NCBI RefSeq assembly: GCF_003716325.1 | Contig: NZ_RDSR01000013.1 | Coordinates: 1 to 64,000, forward strand | Reading direction: 5' to 3' | Length of the DNA stretch: 64,000 nt | Source: Cryobacterium tepidiphilum | GTDB taxonomy: Bacteria; Actinomycetota; Actinomycetes; Actinomycetales; Microbacteriaceae | Part shown: in pieces, positions 7,635-17,775 of the stretch | How the letters are laid out: each line of letters begins with the position of its first letter | How positions within the stretch are numbered: position 1 is the stretch's first letter | The notes under the pieces: generated by a model | What the model was told of the DNA's origin: nothing | What the model saw: only the letters and a program-made list of their open reading frames with translations | Database searches by the model: none | Translations under genes and position numbers: made by a program

Positions 7635-9518
7635 ATGAGCATGCATGGCGGCGGAGGCGGCGGCCGCAACCGTGTCAGCGGCGCGGACCGGCAGGCGCAG
7701 AAGGCACAGAATGCGGCGGCCCCGCGCATCCCGCACCTGCTCCGACGCATCTCCGAACTCTTCGCCGGCCACAAGGTGGCCCTCGCCATCACGGTGGTGC
7801 TCGTCCTCATCGGTGCCGCGCTCAGCGTCGTGCCACCCCTGCTGACGCAGCGCGCGTTCGACGAGGGCCTCTTCCCGCCCTCGGGCGGCCCGAACCTACC
7901 GCGCCTGGCCACCCTCGTGGGCCTGATGCTCGCCGTGTACATCGGGTCGGCGCTGCTCGGCGTCTGGCAGACCTGGCTCACCGCGACGGTGGGCAACAAG
8001 GTGATGGGCGCCCTCCGCGTGCGCCTCTTCACTCACCTGCAGTCCATGGAACTGAGCTTCTTCACCCGCACCAAGACGGGCGTCATCCAGTCCCGGCTCC
8101 AGAACGACGTCGGCGGCGTGGCGAGCGTGCTTACCAACACCATTTCAAGCGTGCTCGGCAACACCGTCACTGTGATCGCCGCCTTCGTCGCGATGCTGCT
8201 GCTCAACTGGCAGCTCACGATCGTCGCCCTCATCCTCATGCCGATCCTCGTCATCGCGCAGCGTCGCGTCGGGCAGGTGCGGGCGCGGATCGCGACGAAG
8301 ACGCAGGAGTCCCTCTCCGACATGACCGCCATCACCCAGGAGACCCTCTCGGTGTCGGGCATCCTGCTCTCGAAGAGCTTCACAAGGCAGAAGGCCGAGA
8401 TCGGGCGGTACGCCGACGAGAACGCGAACCAGATCCGCCTGCAGGTGAGTCAGCAGATGAGCGGGCAGACCTTCTTCGCCCTGGTCAGCATCTTCCTCTC
8501 CAGCATCCCGGCGATCGTCTACCTGGTCGCCGGCTGGCTGCTCCTGGGCGGTACGACGGACGTGACACCGGGCACGATCGTCGCCTTCACGACCGTGCAG
8601 GCGCGGATGCTGTTCCCGCTGCTCGGGCTCATGCGCGTCGCGCTCGACCTGCAGACCTCCAGCGCCCTGTTCGCCCGGATCTTCGAGTACCTCGACCTCC
8701 AGCCGGCCATCACCGATCGGCCGGACGCCGTCGCGCTCGCCGCCGAGGGCCAGGTCGCCCGCGCCGGCGTCACCTTCGACCACGTCACCTTCCGCTACCC
8801 GGATGCCCCGGAGGAATCCCGCCCCACCCTCGACGACGTCTCGTTCCGCATCGAACCCGGCCAGTTCGCCGCCTTCGTCGGCCCCTCGGGAGCCGGCAAG
8901 ACCACCGTCTCCTACCTGGTGCCCCGCTTCTACGAGGTCGCCGCCGGCCGCGTGCTCTTCGGCGGCATCGACGTGCGCGACCTCAAACAGGAATCGCTGG
9001 TCTCGCACATCGGCATCGTCAGCCAGGAGACGTACCTCTTCCACGCCACGATCGCCGAGAACCTGCGCTATGCCAAGCCCGAGGCAACGGATGCCGAGCT
9101 CGAGGCAGCCGCTCGCGCCGCCAACATCCACCAGACGATCGCGTCCTTCCCCGAGCAGTACCAGACGGTGGTCGGTGAGCGCGGCTACCGGCTCTCCGGC
9201 GGCGAGAAGCAGCGCATCGCCATCGCCCGGGTGCTCCTGAAAGACCCGGAGGTGCTCATCCTCGATGAGGCGACCAGCGCCCTCGACGCGATCTCGGAGC
9301 GCGTCGTGCAGGCCGCCCTCGATACCGCCTCGCGCGGGCGCACCACCATCGCCATTGCGCACCGGCTCTCCACCGTGGTCGGCGCCGACGTGATCTTCGT
9401 CGTCGACGCCGGGCGCATCGTGGAGCACGGCACGCACGCCGAGCTGCTGGAGCGGGACGGCACCTACGCCCGGCTCTACTCGGAGCAGGTCACGTCGTCG
9501 TCACTGGCCGCCGAGTAG
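7635..9518 (+). CDS. ABC exporter, fused membrane and ATPase domains
   Basis: 627-aa half-transporter of the multidrug/lipid exporter type. A flexible Gly/Ala N-terminus (1-30) leads to a six-helix membrane domain (about 45-335). The nucleotide-binding domain has Walker A GPSGAGKTT (416-424), a Q-loop near 464, signature LSGGEKQR (520-527), Walker B VLILDEATSALD (540-551) with catalytic Glu545, and the switch His in AIAHRLST near 576. Motifs are intact, so it could work as a homodimer. The -10-like TAGAGT (7623-7628) sits six bases before the ATG with no ribosome site, suggesting a leaderless message. The substrate is unknown, and it stands as a single gene. Confidence 0.92.
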   Translation: MSMHGGGGGGRNRVSGADRQAQKAQNAAAPRIPHLLRRISELFAGHKVALAITVVLVLIGAALSVVPPLLTQRAFDEGLFPPSGGPNLPRLATLVGLMLAVYIGSALLGVWQTWLTATVGNKVMGALRVRLFTHLQSMELSFFTRTKTGVIQSRLQNDVGGVASVLTNTISSVLGNTVTVIAAFVAMLLLNWQLTIVALILMPILVIAQRRVGQVRARIATKTQESLSDMTAITQETLSVSGILLSKSFTRQKAEIGRYADENANQIRLQVSQQMSGQTFFALVSIFLSSIPAIVYLVAGWLLLGGTTDVTPGTIVAFTTVQARMLFPLLGLMRVALDLQTSSALFARIFEYLDLQPAITDRPDAVALAAEGQVARAGVTFDHVTFRYPDAPEESRPTLDDVSFRIEPGQFAAFVGPSGAGKTTVSYLVPRFYEVAAGRVLFGGIDVRDLKQESLVSHIGIVSQETYLFHATIAENLRYAKPEATDAELEAAARAANIHQTIASFPEQYQTVVGERGYRLSGGEKQRIAIARVLLKDPEVLILDEATSALDAISERVVQAALDTASRGRTTIAIAHRLSTVVGADVIFVVDAGRIVEHGTHAELLERDGTYARLYSEQVTSSSLAAE

Positions 9519-9636
9519 GCGCGCGCATCCGCTGTCGCGGGGGTGGCGTCACGAGCGCAGCGGATGCCACGGCGCCGCTCCCATAGGCGGCCCGCCGTGG
9601 CCGCCGGGTAGAGTTGAGCCGTACTTAAGGGGCCCA

Positions 9637-11001
9637 ATGAAGATCGCACAGAACATCCTCGAGCTCATCGGCGACACCCCGCTGGTCAGGCTCAACCACG
9701 TGACCGACGGCGTCGCCGCCACCGTGCTCGTGAAGCTCGAATACCTGAACCCGGGCGGATCGGCGAAGGACCGCATCGCCACGCGCATCATCGATGCCGC
9801 CGAGCGCGACGGCTCGTTGAAGCCGGGCGGCACGATCGTGGAGCCCACCTCGGGCAACACCGGAGTCGGCCTCGCGCTCGTCGCCCAGCAGCGGGGTTAC
9901 CAGTGCGTCTTCGTATTGCCCGACAAGGTGGGGGAGGACAAGCGCAACGTGCTCACCGCGTACGGCGCGAAGATCGTGGTGACGCCGACATCCGTTGCCC
10001 CTGACGACCCCGAGTCGTACTACAGCGTGTCGGACCGCCTGGCACGGGAGATCCCCGGCGCGTTCAAGCCCAACCAGTACGCCAACCCGAACGGGCCGCT
10101 CAGCCACTACGAGACCACCGGGCCCGAGATCTGGCGCGACACCGACGGCACGATCACGCACTTCGTGGCGGGCGTCGGCACGGGCGGCACGATCAGCGGC
10201 ACCGGCCGGTACCTGAAGGAGGTGTCGGAGGGCCGCGTGCGCATCGTCGGCGCCGACCCGGAAGGCTCGGTGTACTCGGGCGGCACCGGGCGCCCCTACC
10301 TCGTCGAGGGCGTCGGCGAGGACTTCTGGCCCGGCGCTTACGACCCCTCGGTCGTCGACGAGGTGATCGCCGTCTCCGACGCCGACTCGTTCGCCATGAC
10401 CCGGCGGCTCGCCCTCGAGGAGGGCATCCTCGTGGGCGGCTCGAGCGGCATGGCGGTGGTCGCGGCCCTGCGCGCGGCCGCCGACCTCAGCGCCGACGAC
10501 ACCGTCGTGGTGCTGCTGCCCGACGGCGGGCGCGGCTACCTCGGCAAGATCTTCAACGACGGATGGATGGACCGTTACGGCTTCTCCGCCGCCTCAGACG
10601 GGCCGACGGTGGCTGACCTCCTCGGCGCCAAGTCCGACGCGTCGCCCGCGTTCGTCTACGTGCACCCCGGCGACACAATCCGCGACGCGATCGAGACGAT
10701 GACCTCGCACGGGGTCTCGCAGGTGCTCGTGCTGAGCGCGAAGCCGCCCGTGGTGATGGGCGAGGTGCTCGGTTCGGTCAACGCGCAGCGCCTCCTGTCG
10801 CTGGTGTTCGCCGGCGACGCGCAGCCGACCGACACCGTGGCCAGCGTGATCGGGGAGGCGCTGCCGCTCGTCGGCGCGAACGAGCCGGTCTCCGCCGCGC
10901 AGGCCGCGTTCGCCGAACACGACGCGCTGCTCGTGGCCGACGGAGGCAAACCGCTGGGCGTCGTCACTCGCCACGATCTGCTCAACTACCTGAGCGCCTG
11001 A
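9637..11001 (+). CDS. Cystathionine beta-synthase
   Basis: 454-aa PLP enzyme that condenses serine (or an activated serine) with homocysteine to cystathionine in the transsulfuration route. The PLP lysine is Lys44 in NPGGSAKDR, the phosphate-binding loop is TSGNTG near 68-73, and GTGGT appears near 185. A tandem CBS pair occupies about 330-454 (VYVHPGDTIRDAIETM onward). The CBS pair is what separates it from plain cysteine synthase. TAAGGGG upstream provides a ribosome site. Gene 11072-12220 (gamma-synthase/lyase family) follows 70 bp later and completes the pathway between cysteine and homocysteine. Confidence 0.93.
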   Translation: MKIAQNILELIGDTPLVRLNHVTDGVAATVLVKLEYLNPGGSAKDRIATRIIDAAERDGSLKPGGTIVEPTSGNTGVGLALVAQQRGYQCVFVLPDKVGEDKRNVLTAYGAKIVVTPTSVAPDDPESYYSVSDRLAREIPGAFKPNQYANPNGPLSHYETTGPEIWRDTDGTITHFVAGVGTGGTISGTGRYLKEVSEGRVRIVGADPEGSVYSGGTGRPYLVEGVGEDFWPGAYDPSVVDEVIAVSDADSFAMTRRLALEEGILVGGSSGMAVVAALRAAADLSADDTVVVLLPDGGRGYLGKIFNDGWMDRYGFSAASDGPTVADLLGAKSDASPAFVYVHPGDTIRDAIETMTSHGVSQVLVLSAKPPVVMGEVLGSVNAQRLLSLVFAGDAQPTDTVASVIGEALPLVGANEPVSAAQAAFAEHDALLVADGGKPLGVVTRHDLLNYLSA

Positions 11002-11071
11002 CATCCGCTTCACTCACCGATCAAGACGCACGACGCCGTAGCGCCCGCGCCAGCCAGAACAGGGGAATTGC

Positions 11072-12220
11072 ATGGACCAGAACTTCGACACCGTCGCCAT
11101 CCACGCCGGGCAGGACTTCGACCCCACGACCGGCGCCGTCATTCCGCCGATCTACCAGACGTCGACCTTCGTGCAGGACGGCATCGGCGGGCTTCGCGGC
11201 GGGTACGAGTACGGCCGCGCCGGCAACCCCACCCGTGATTCCCTGCAGACCCTGCTCGCCGCGCTCGAGGGCGGCAAGCACGCGCTGTCGTTCTCCAGCG
11301 GGCTCGCCGCGGAGGACTCCCTGCTGCGTGCCGCGCTCACTCCCGGCGATCACATCGTGGTGGGCAACGACGTGTACGGCGGCACCCACCGACTGATCGA
11401 GAAGGTGCACGGGCCGTGGGGCATCGCGAACACCGTCGTCGACATGTCGGACCTCGCGGCCGTCGAGCAGGCGATCCGCCCCGGCGAGACGAAGTTGCTC
11501 TGGGTGGAGACCCCGAGCAATCCGATGATGAAGATCAGCGACATCGCCGCGCTCGCCGAACTCGGCCACCGTCACGGGCTCACGGTCGTCGTCGACAACA
11601 CCTTCGCCTCGCCAGCGCTGCAGCAGCCGCTCGCGCTCGGCGCCGACGTCGTCGTGCACTCCACCACCAAGTACCTGGGCGGGCACTCCGACGTGATCGG
11701 CGGCGCCCTCATCCTGAACGACGACGAGCTGGCCGAGAAGGCGAAGTTCCTGCAGTTCGCCGCCGGCCCGGTATCGGCGCCGTTCGACGCCTGGCTCACC
11801 ATCCGCGGCATCAAGACCCTGGCGGTACGGATGCAGCGCCACTGCGAGAACGCGCAGGCGATCGCCGAGCACCTGGCGGGGCATCCGTCGCTCGACGCCG
11901 TCTACTACCCGGGCCTGCCCGGCCACCCCGGGCACGATCTCGCCGCCCGGCAGATGCGCGGCTTCGGCGGCATGCTCTCTCTCGCCTTCGCCGGGGGAGA
12001 GCAGGCTGCACGCACGTTCGCCGAGTCGACCGAGCTGTTCCAGCTGGCCGAGTCGCTCGGCGGGGTGGAGTCGCTCGTGAACTACCCGTCGGAGATGACC
12101 CATGCCTCGGTGCGCGGCACCGAGCTCGAGGTGCCTGTGAACGTGGTGCGCCTCTCGGTGGGCATCGAAGACGCCGCCGACCTCATCGCCGATCTCGACC
12201 GGGCGCTCGCCAGGCTCTGA
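11072..12220 (+). CDS. Cystathionine gamma-synthase / gamma-lyase family
   Basis: 382-aa PLP enzyme of the Cys/Met metabolism family. The PLP-binding lysine is Lys200 in HSTTKYLGGHSD, the substrate/PLP tyrosine region is GYEYGRAGNPTR (about 44-55), and DNTF at about 175-178 is conserved. Length is normal. Members either make cystathionine from an activated homoserine and cysteine or split cystathionine to cysteine, and sequence alone does not separate the two well. Standing next to cystathionine beta-synthase it could close a reverse transsulfuration route (methionine to cysteine). Confidence 0.9.
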   Translation: MDQNFDTVAIHAGQDFDPTTGAVIPPIYQTSTFVQDGIGGLRGGYEYGRAGNPTRDSLQTLLAALEGGKHALSFSSGLAAEDSLLRAALTPGDHIVVGNDVYGGTHRLIEKVHGPWGIANTVVDMSDLAAVEQAIRPGETKLLWVETPSNPMMKISDIAALAELGHRHGLTVVVDNTFASPALQQPLALGADVVVHSTTKYLGGHSDVIGGALILNDDELAEKAKFLQFAAGPVSAPFDAWLTIRGIKTLAVRMQRHCENAQAIAEHLAGHPSLDAVYYPGLPGHPGHDLAARQMRGFGGMLSLAFAGGEQAARTFAESTELFQLAESLGGVESLVNYPSEMTHASVRGTELEVPVNVVRLSVGIEDAADLIADLDRALARL

Positions 12221-12261
12221 CCCTCGGCGCATGGGGCCTGCTGCTGTCACGCCCTTCCCCG

Positions 12262-12276
12262 ATGTGACTGTCACAT
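12262..12276. promoter_or_regulatory. LacI-type operator 1 (arabinose regulator promoter)
   Basis: ATGTGACTGTCACAT is a perfect odd palindrome. It shares ATGTGA/TCACAT with the sites at 12313-12330 and 13575-13592, and lies upstream of a -10-like CATAAT (12291-12296). Confidence 0.65.
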
Positions 12277-12312
12277 TCAGGCGCAGTGTGCATAATTAGA
12301 GCTGTGCTCGAC

Positions 12313-12330
12313 AATGTGACCGTGCACATT
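12313..12330. promoter_or_regulatory. LacI-type operator 2 (arabinose regulator promoter)
   Basis: AATGTGACCGTGCACATT has 7 of 9 half-site positions in symmetry with a central CG, as LacI-family sites have. It lies between the candidate -10 and the start of the regulator at 12348, fitting autorepression. Confidence 0.65.
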
Positions 12331-12347
12331 CCGAGTGAGGCCGCCGA

Positions 12348-13373
12348 ATGACAACGGATACGTCCAAGGGCCGTGCGCCCAGCATCCGTGATGTCGCGCG
12401 CCTGGCCGGTGTCTCGCACCAGACCGTGTCGCGCGTGCTCAACGACCACCCAAGCATCCGCGACTCGACCAAGGCGCGCGTGCAGCAGGTCATGGACGAG
12501 CTGCAATACCGGCCCAACCGCGCCGCCCGCGCACTGGTCAAGGGGCGCTCGCGCACCATCGGCGTCATCTCCGCGTCGAGCACTCAGTACGGTCCCGCCA
12601 GCAGCATCGCGGCCATCCAGGACGCCTCCCGGGCCGCCGGCTACTACGTCAACACGGCCAACCTCACCTCCGTCGACCCCGCGTCGATCGAAGCGGCCGT
12701 CGAGCACCTCCTGGACCAGGCGGTCGAGGGCATGGTTGTGATGGCGCCGCAGTCACGGGTGTTCGACACCCTCGCCGAGATGTCGCTCGACATTCCGCTC
12801 GTCACCCTGCAGTCCACCGGCGTGCATCGTGAACGCGCGCTGTCGGTTGACCAGATCGCGGGTGCGCGGCTCGCCACCCGGCACCTCATCGAACTCGGCC
12901 ACCGCGACATCTACCACCTCGCCGGCCCGCAGGACTGGATCGAGGCCGAGGCGCGCATGCGCGGCTTCCTCGAGGAGATGGGGGCGCAGGACGTGCCGAC
13001 GACGGCGCCGATCCTCGGCGACTGGACCGCGAACTTCGGTTACCACGCGGGGCGGGAGCTGCTGCGGGTGCGTGACTTCACGGCGATCTTCTCCTCGAAC
13101 GACCAGATGGCGCTCGGCCTGGTGCACGCGATCACCGAGTCGGGGCTCCGCGTGCCGCAGGATGTCAGCGTCATCGGTTTCGACGACGTGCCCGAGGCCG
13201 CGCACTTCTGGCCGCCGCTCACCACGGTGCGGCAGGACTTCCCCGAGCTCGGCCGGCGGTGCATCGCCCTGCTCCTCGCCGAGATCAACGGGGAGCCGTC
13301 CTCCGGGTACTCACGGTCCCTCCAGCCCGAGCTCGTGGTCCGCGCGAGCACCGCGCCGCCCTTCCGCCCGTAG
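12348..13373 (+). CDS. LacI-family regulator, likely of the arabinose genes
   Basis: 341-aa repressor with an N-terminal LacI helix-turn-helix (about 12-60: SIRDVARLAGVSHQTVSRVLND, then the hinge helix NRAARALVKG) and a periplasmic-binding-protein-like sensor domain (about 70-335). The gene has two matching palindromes in its own promoter and a third in the promoter of araB, 200 bp after its stop. It is therefore probably the regulator of this arabinose regulon, sensing L-arabinose or a derivative. Such regulators are LacI-type in actinobacteria, unlike AraC of enteric bacteria. The start ATG follows GAGTGAGG. Function is inferred from context. Confidence 0.88.
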   Translation: MTTDTSKGRAPSIRDVARLAGVSHQTVSRVLNDHPSIRDSTKARVQQVMDELQYRPNRAARALVKGRSRTIGVISASSTQYGPASSIAAIQDASRAAGYYVNTANLTSVDPASIEAAVEHLLDQAVEGMVVMAPQSRVFDTLAEMSLDIPLVTLQSTGVHRERALSVDQIAGARLATRHLIELGHRDIYHLAGPQDWIEAEARMRGFLEEMGAQDVPTTAPILGDWTANFGYHAGRELLRVRDFTAIFSSNDQMALGLVHAITESGLRVPQDVSVIGFDDVPEAAHFWPPLTTVRQDFPELGRRCIALLLAEINGEPSSGYSRSLQPELVVRASTAPPFRP

Positions 13374-13420
13374 CCCCCTCCGCCCCTTCGCGGGTGCTCT
13401 TCCGTCCTTCACCCCGCTTC

Positions 13421-13479
13421 GCGGGTGAGCACTTTTTGCGGGAATAGCGCGTCTATTCCCGCAAAAACTGCTCACTCGC
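13421..13479. terminator. Very long hairpin after the LacI regulator
   Basis: The arm 13425-13447 and the arm 13453-13475 are complementary at 22 of 23 positions around a 5-nt loop (CGCGT). GCG/CGC extends the stem outward. The arms contain TTTTTGCGGGAATAG and its complement. It may be a bidirectional terminator or an RNA-stability element. It is separate from the operator further downstream. Confidence 0.6.
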
Positions 13480-13533
13480 GGCGGGGAAGCGGGGGCGGGG
13501 AGGGGCAGTTATGCAATCGAGATTTTTTGGTGG

Positions 13534-13592
13534 TTGACAGACGGCTTGCGGCTGCGGCTAACATAAGCTCAGTCAATGTGACCGTTCACATG
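13534..13592 (+). promoter_or_regulatory. araB promoter with LacI-type operator
   Basis: A perfect -35 TTGACA (13534-13539) is followed by a -10-like TAACAT (13559-13564) at a somewhat long spacing of 19 bp. The 18-bp site AATGTGACCGTTCACATG (13575-13592) overlaps the expected transcription start. It matches the two sites before the LacI-family gene, so binding should block initiation. Confidence 0.65.
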
Positions 13593-13738
13593 GATCGGGT
13601 CCGGAGCGACATCCGTCAGCGCGAACCAGGTGCACACGTCACGTCGGCGCATCAGCACCAGTACGCAGCATTCGCACCAACGCAACATCCGTAGCAATGC
13701 CGGACCAGCGCATCCGATACGGACAAAGGAGTCGATTC

Positions 13739-15487
13739 GTGAGCACGAGCACCGCACCCCAGACGCCCGAAGTCGGAGGCCAGGGCGAGTCCTACGTCGT
13801 CGGCATCGACTACGGCACCCTCTCGGGCCGCGCCGTCGTCGTGCGGGTCTCCGACGGCGCGGAACTGGGCTCGGCGGTGCTGGAGTACCCCCACGGCGTG
13901 ATGGACACGACCCTCGCCGCAACTGGCCGCCGGCTCCCGCCGGACTGGGCGCTTCAGGTGCCCCAGGACTACGTCGACGTGCTGAAGACCGCGGTGCCCG
14001 AGGCCGTGAAAGCAGCCGGCATCGACCCGGCCACCGTCGTCGGAGTGGGAACCGACTTCACCGCCTGCACCATGGTGCCGACCATCGCCGACGGCACGCC
14101 GCTGAACGAGCTTCCCGAGTTCGCCGACCGCCCGCACGCCTACGTCAAGCTCTGGAAGCACCACGCCGCCCAGCCGCAGGCCGATCGCATCAACGAGCTC
14201 GCCGCATCCCGAGGCGAGAGCTGGCTGCCGCGCTACGGCGGCCTCATCTCGAGCGAGTGGGAGTTCGCCAAGGGCCTGCAGCTGCTCGAGGAAGACGCCG
14301 AGCTCTACAACCGCATGGACCACTGGGTGGAAGCGGCCGACTGGATCGTCTGGCAGCTCACCGGTCGGTACGTGCGCAACGCCTGCACCGCCGGCTACAA
14401 GGGCATCTACCAGGACGGCCAATACCCGAGCGAGGAATTCCTCGGCGCCCTGAACCCTGACTTCGCGCGGTTCGCGAACGACAAGGTCGCGCACGAGATC
14501 CGCCAGCTGGGCGAGGCCGCCGGAACGCTGCGCGCCGAGGCCGCCGCATGGACCGGGCTTCCCGAGGGCATCGCCGTCGCCGTGGGCAATATCGACGCGC
14601 ACGTCGTTGCCCCCGCCGCCCAGGCGGTCGACCCCGGCCAGATGGTCGCCATCATGGGCACCTCCACCTGCCACGTCATGAACTCCGACCTGCTCGCCGA
14701 GGTTCCCGGCATGTGCGGCGTGGTCGACGGTGGTATCGTCGCGGGCGGCTACGGCTACGAGGCCGGGCAGTCCGGCGTGGGCGACATCTTCGCCTGGTAC
14801 GTGGGCAACCAGGTGCCGGCCCGCTACTTCGACGAGGCCGAGCAGGCCGGCGTCAGCGTGCACCAGTACCTCACCGACCTCGCCGCCGACGCCCCGGTCG
14901 GCGCCCACGGCCTCATCGCCCTCGATTGGCAGAGCGGCAATCGCTCGGTGCTCGTCGACCACGAGCTCTCGGGCGTGATCGTGGGCCAGACCCTGACCAC
15001 GCGCGCCGAGGAGATCTACCGCGCCCTGCTCGAGGCCACCGCCTTCGGCGCCCGCACCATCATCGAAGCCTTCACCTCCTCGGGCGTGCCGGTCACCGAG
15101 TTCATCGTCGCGGGCGGCTTGCTGAAGAACCGCTTCCTCATGCAGACCTACAGCAACGTGCTGCGGATGCCCATCTCCACGATCGCGAGCGACCAGGGCT
15201 CTGCCCTCGGCTCCGCCATCCACGCCGCTGTCGCGGCCGGGGCCTATCCCGACGTGCGCGCCGCCGGCCAGGCCATGGGCAAGCTCAACAAGAACGTCTA
15301 CACCCCCGACGACGAGGCAGCCGCGGCCTACGACCGCCTGTTCGAGGAATACACACTCCTGCACGACTACTTCGGCCGCGGCGCGAACGACGTCATGCAC
15401 CGCCTCAAGGCCCTCAAGCGCGAGGCCTCCGGTGACACCGGCGAGACAACGGATGCCGGCACCGCCTTCGTCGAGGCCACCTCATGA
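13739..15487 (+). CDS. araB: Ribulokinase
   Basis: 582-aa FGGY-family kinase that phosphorylates L-ribulose in arabinose catabolism. The N-terminal [13 protein letters not shown] (about 23-35) is the ribulokinase variant of the FGGY ATP/sugar motif. [30 protein letters not shown] and the C-terminal [18 protein letters not shown] are typical of AraB rather than xylulokinase. The GTG at 13739 is chosen because AAAGGAG lies at 13725-13731; the upstream ATG at 13697 lacks one. It is first in the araB-araD-araA operon (4-bp overlap with araD) under a LacI-type operator. Confidence 0.95.
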   Translation: MSTSTAPQTPEVGGQGESYVVGIDYGTLSGRAVVVRVSDGAELGSAVLEYPHGVMDTTLAATGRRLPPDWALQVPQDYVDVLKTAVPEAVKAAGIDPATVVGVGTDFTACTMVPTIADGTPLNELPEFADRPHAYVKLWKHHAAQPQADRINELAASRGESWLPRYGGLISSEWEFAKGLQLLEEDAELYNRMDHWVEAADWIVWQLTGRYVRNACTAGYKGIYQDGQYPSEEFLGALNPDFARFANDKVAHEIRQLGEAAGTLRAEAAAWTGLPEGIAVAVGNIDAHVVAPAAQAVDPGQMVAIMGTSTCHVMNSDLLAEVPGMCGVVDGGIVAGGYGYEAGQSGVGDIFAWYVGNQVPARYFDEAEQAGVSVHQYLTDLAADAPVGAHGLIALDWQSGNRSVLVDHELSGVIVGQTLTTRAEEIYRALLEATAFGARTIIEAFTSSGVPVTEFIVAGGLLKNRFLMQTYSNVLRMPISTIASDQGSALGSAIHAAVAAGAYPDVRAAGQAMGKLNKNVYTPDDEAAAAYDRLFEEYTLLHDYFGRGANDVMHRLKALKREASGDTGETTDAGTAFVEATS

Positions 15488-16194
15488 GCAGCTATGGCCC
15501 CCAGGTCGAGGTCGCGATCGCGCGCGTGCGCGCCGATGTGGCCCGCCTGCACTCCGAACTCGTGCGCAACAACCTCGTCGTCTGGACCGGCGGCAACGTC
15601 TCCGGCCGCGTGCCCGGCGCGGACCTGTTCGTGATCAAGCCCAGCGGCGTCGAGTACCCCGACCTCGCGCCCGAGAACATGATCCTCTGCGACCTCGATG
15701 GCACCGTCATCCCGGGCACCCCCGGCTCGGAGCGGTCGCCGTCCAGCGACACCGCGGCCCACGCATACGTCTACCGGAATATGCCCGAGGTCGGCGGAGT
15801 CGTGCACACCCATTCCACCTACGCCACCGCCTGGGCGGCGCGCGGCGAGGCCATCCCGTGCGTCATCACCGCGATGGCCGACGAATTCGGCGGCGAGATC
15901 CCGATCGGCCCGTTCGCCATCATCGGCGACGACTCCATCGGGCGCGGCATCGTGCAGACCCTCACCGGACACCGATCCCGCGCGGTCCTCATGCAGAACC
16001 ACGGCCCGTTCACGATCGGCAAGGACGCCCGCGACGCGGTCAAGGCCGCCGTCATGGTCGAAGACGTCGCCCGCACGGTGCACCTCGCGCGCCAGGCCGG
16101 CGAGGTCATCCCCATCCCGCAGGACGCCATCGACTCCCTCTTCGACCGCTACCAGAACGTCTACGGCCAGGCGCCGCAAGGAGTGATCCAGTAA
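15484..16194 (+). CDS. araD: L-ribulose-5-phosphate 4-epimerase
   Basis: 236-aa class II aldolase-like epimerase converting L-ribulose-5-phosphate to D-xylulose-5-phosphate. The zinc site is seen in [12 protein letters not shown] (His108 and His110) and in [11 protein letters not shown] (third His). TGGNVSGRV near 35-43 binds phosphate. The start lies in the stop of araB (ATGA), and araA starts in its stop (TAATG), so the three proteins are coupled. Confidence 0.95.
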   Translation: MSSYGPQVEVAIARVRADVARLHSELVRNNLVVWTGGNVSGRVPGADLFVIKPSGVEYPDLAPENMILCDLDGTVIPGTPGSERSPSSDTAAHAYVYRNMPEVGGVVHTHSTYATAWAARGEAIPCVITAMADEFGGEIPIGPFAIIGDDSIGRGIVQTLTGHRSRAVLMQNHGPFTIGKDARDAVKAAVMVEDVARTVHLARQAGEVIPIPQDAIDSLFDRYQNVYGQAPQGVIQ

Positions 16195-17711
16195 TGCCCA
16201 GACTCGCCACCACCCTCGACCAGTACGAGGTCTGGTTCCTCACCGGGAGCCAGAACCTCTACGGCGAGGAGACGCTGCGCCAGGTCGCCGAGCAGTCGCA
16301 GGAGATCGCCCGCACGCTCGGGGCATCCGCCGAGATCCCGGTGAAGATCGTCTGGAAGCCCGTGCTCACCGGCTCTGACGCCATCCGCCGCGCCATGCTC
16401 GACGCCAACGCCGCCGACAACGTCATCGGCCTCGTCGCGTGGATGCACACGTTCTCGCCGGCGAAGATGTGGATCGCCGGTCTCGACATCCTCGCCAAGC
16501 CGCTGCTGCACCTGCACACCCAGGCGAACGTCGAGCTGCCCTGGTCGAGCATCGACATGGACTTCATGAACCTCAACCAGGCCGCGCACGGCGACCGCGA
16601 GTTCGGGTACATCCAGACGCGCCTGGGCGTGGCGCGCAAGACCGTCGTCGGGCACGCAACGGATGCCCGGGTCACCGGCGAGATCGGCACCTGGATGCGC
16701 GCCGCGGCCGGCTGGGCCGCCTCACACACCCTCAAGCTCGCCCGCTTCGGCGACAACATGCGCTACGTGGCCGTCACCGAGGGCGACAAGACCGAGGCCG
16801 AGCTCCGGTTCGGCGTGCAGGTGAACACCTGGGGCGTCACCGAGCTGGCGGATGCCGTGCACGCCGCCTCCGACGCCGACATCGACGCGCTCGTGGCCGA
16901 GTACGACGAGCTCTACACGGTCGCTCCCGAGCTTCGGAAGGGCGGCGACCGGCACGACTCGCTGCGCTACGGGGCCGCCATCGAGCTGGGGCTCCGCTCC
17001 TTCCTCGAGGAGGGCGGATTCGGCGCGTTCACGACGAGTTTCGAGGACCTGGGCTCACTCCGGCAGCTGCCCGGCCTCGCGGTGCAGCGGCTCATGGCCG
17101 AGGGTTACGGTTTCGGCGCGGAAGGTGACTGGAAGACATCCGTTCTCGTGCGCATCGCGGCCGTCATGGGGGCCGGCCTGCCCGGCGGGGCGAGCCTCAT
17201 GGAGGACTACACCTACAACATGGTCCCCGGGCAGGAGCTGATCCTCGGGGCGCACATGCTCGAGGTGAGCCCGGCGCTGTCCAGCGCGAAGGCGAGCCTG
17301 GAGATCCACCCGCTCGGCATCGGCGGCAAGGAGGACCCGGTGCGCCTGGTCTTCACGGCCGACCCCGGGCCCGCGGTCGTCGTCGCCCTGTCCGACATGC
17401 GCGACCGGTTCCGCCTGGTGGCGAACGTCGTCGAGGTGGTCGACCCGACCGAGGACCTGCCGAACCTGCCCGTGGGTCGTGCCGTCTGGCGCCCGCAACC
17501 GGACTTCGCCACCTCCGCTGCCGCCTGGCTGACCGCCGGGGCGGCCCACCACACCGTGATGTCGACCTCGGTCGGCGTCGACGTGTTCCGCGATTTCGCC
17601 GAGATGGCTCGCACCGAGCTTCTCGTGATCGATGAGACCACGAACCTGCGCGACTTCACGCGCGAGGTCCGTTGGAACCAGGCCTACTACCGATTGGCAC
17701 AAGGCCTGTAA
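16194..17711 (+). CDS. araA: L-arabinose isomerase
   Basis: 505-aa manganese-dependent isomerase of L-arabinose to L-ribulose. The start [19 protein letters not shown] is diagnostic, and [11 protein letters not shown], the metal-site glutamates and the C-terminal block around [18 protein letters not shown] fit the family. Length is normal. It overlaps araD by one base (TAATG). It is followed after 64 bp by the binding protein of a ChvE-type importer in the same direction, so the whole 13.7-21.7 kb run may be one regulon. Confidence 0.96.
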   Translation: MPRLATTLDQYEVWFLTGSQNLYGEETLRQVAEQSQEIARTLGASAEIPVKIVWKPVLTGSDAIRRAMLDANAADNVIGLVAWMHTFSPAKMWIAGLDILAKPLLHLHTQANVELPWSSIDMDFMNLNQAAHGDREFGYIQTRLGVARKTVVGHATDARVTGEIGTWMRAAAGWAASHTLKLARFGDNMRYVAVTEGDKTEAELRFGVQVNTWGVTELADAVHAASDADIDALVAEYDELYTVAPELRKGGDRHDSLRYGAAIELGLRSFLEEGGFGAFTTSFEDLGSLRQLPGLAVQRLMAEGYGFGAEGDWKTSVLVRIAAVMGAGLPGGASLMEDYTYNMVPGQELILGAHMLEVSPALSSAKASLEIHPLGIGGKEDPVRLVFTADPGPAVVVALSDMRDRFRLVANVVEVVDPTEDLPNLPVGRAVWRPQPDFATSAAAWLTAGAAHHTVMSTSVGVDVFRDFAEMARTELLVIDETTNLRDFTREVRWNQAYYRLAQGL

Positions 17712-17775
17712 TCACCAATTTCGCACGACCCGAATCGACACCACCGTCGAAACAGAAGAAATGAAAGGAAACACA

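Noticed and set aside
13652..15400. 582-codon minus frame opposite araB
   Set aside because: It is the complement of a clear ribulokinase and has no recognisable motifs.
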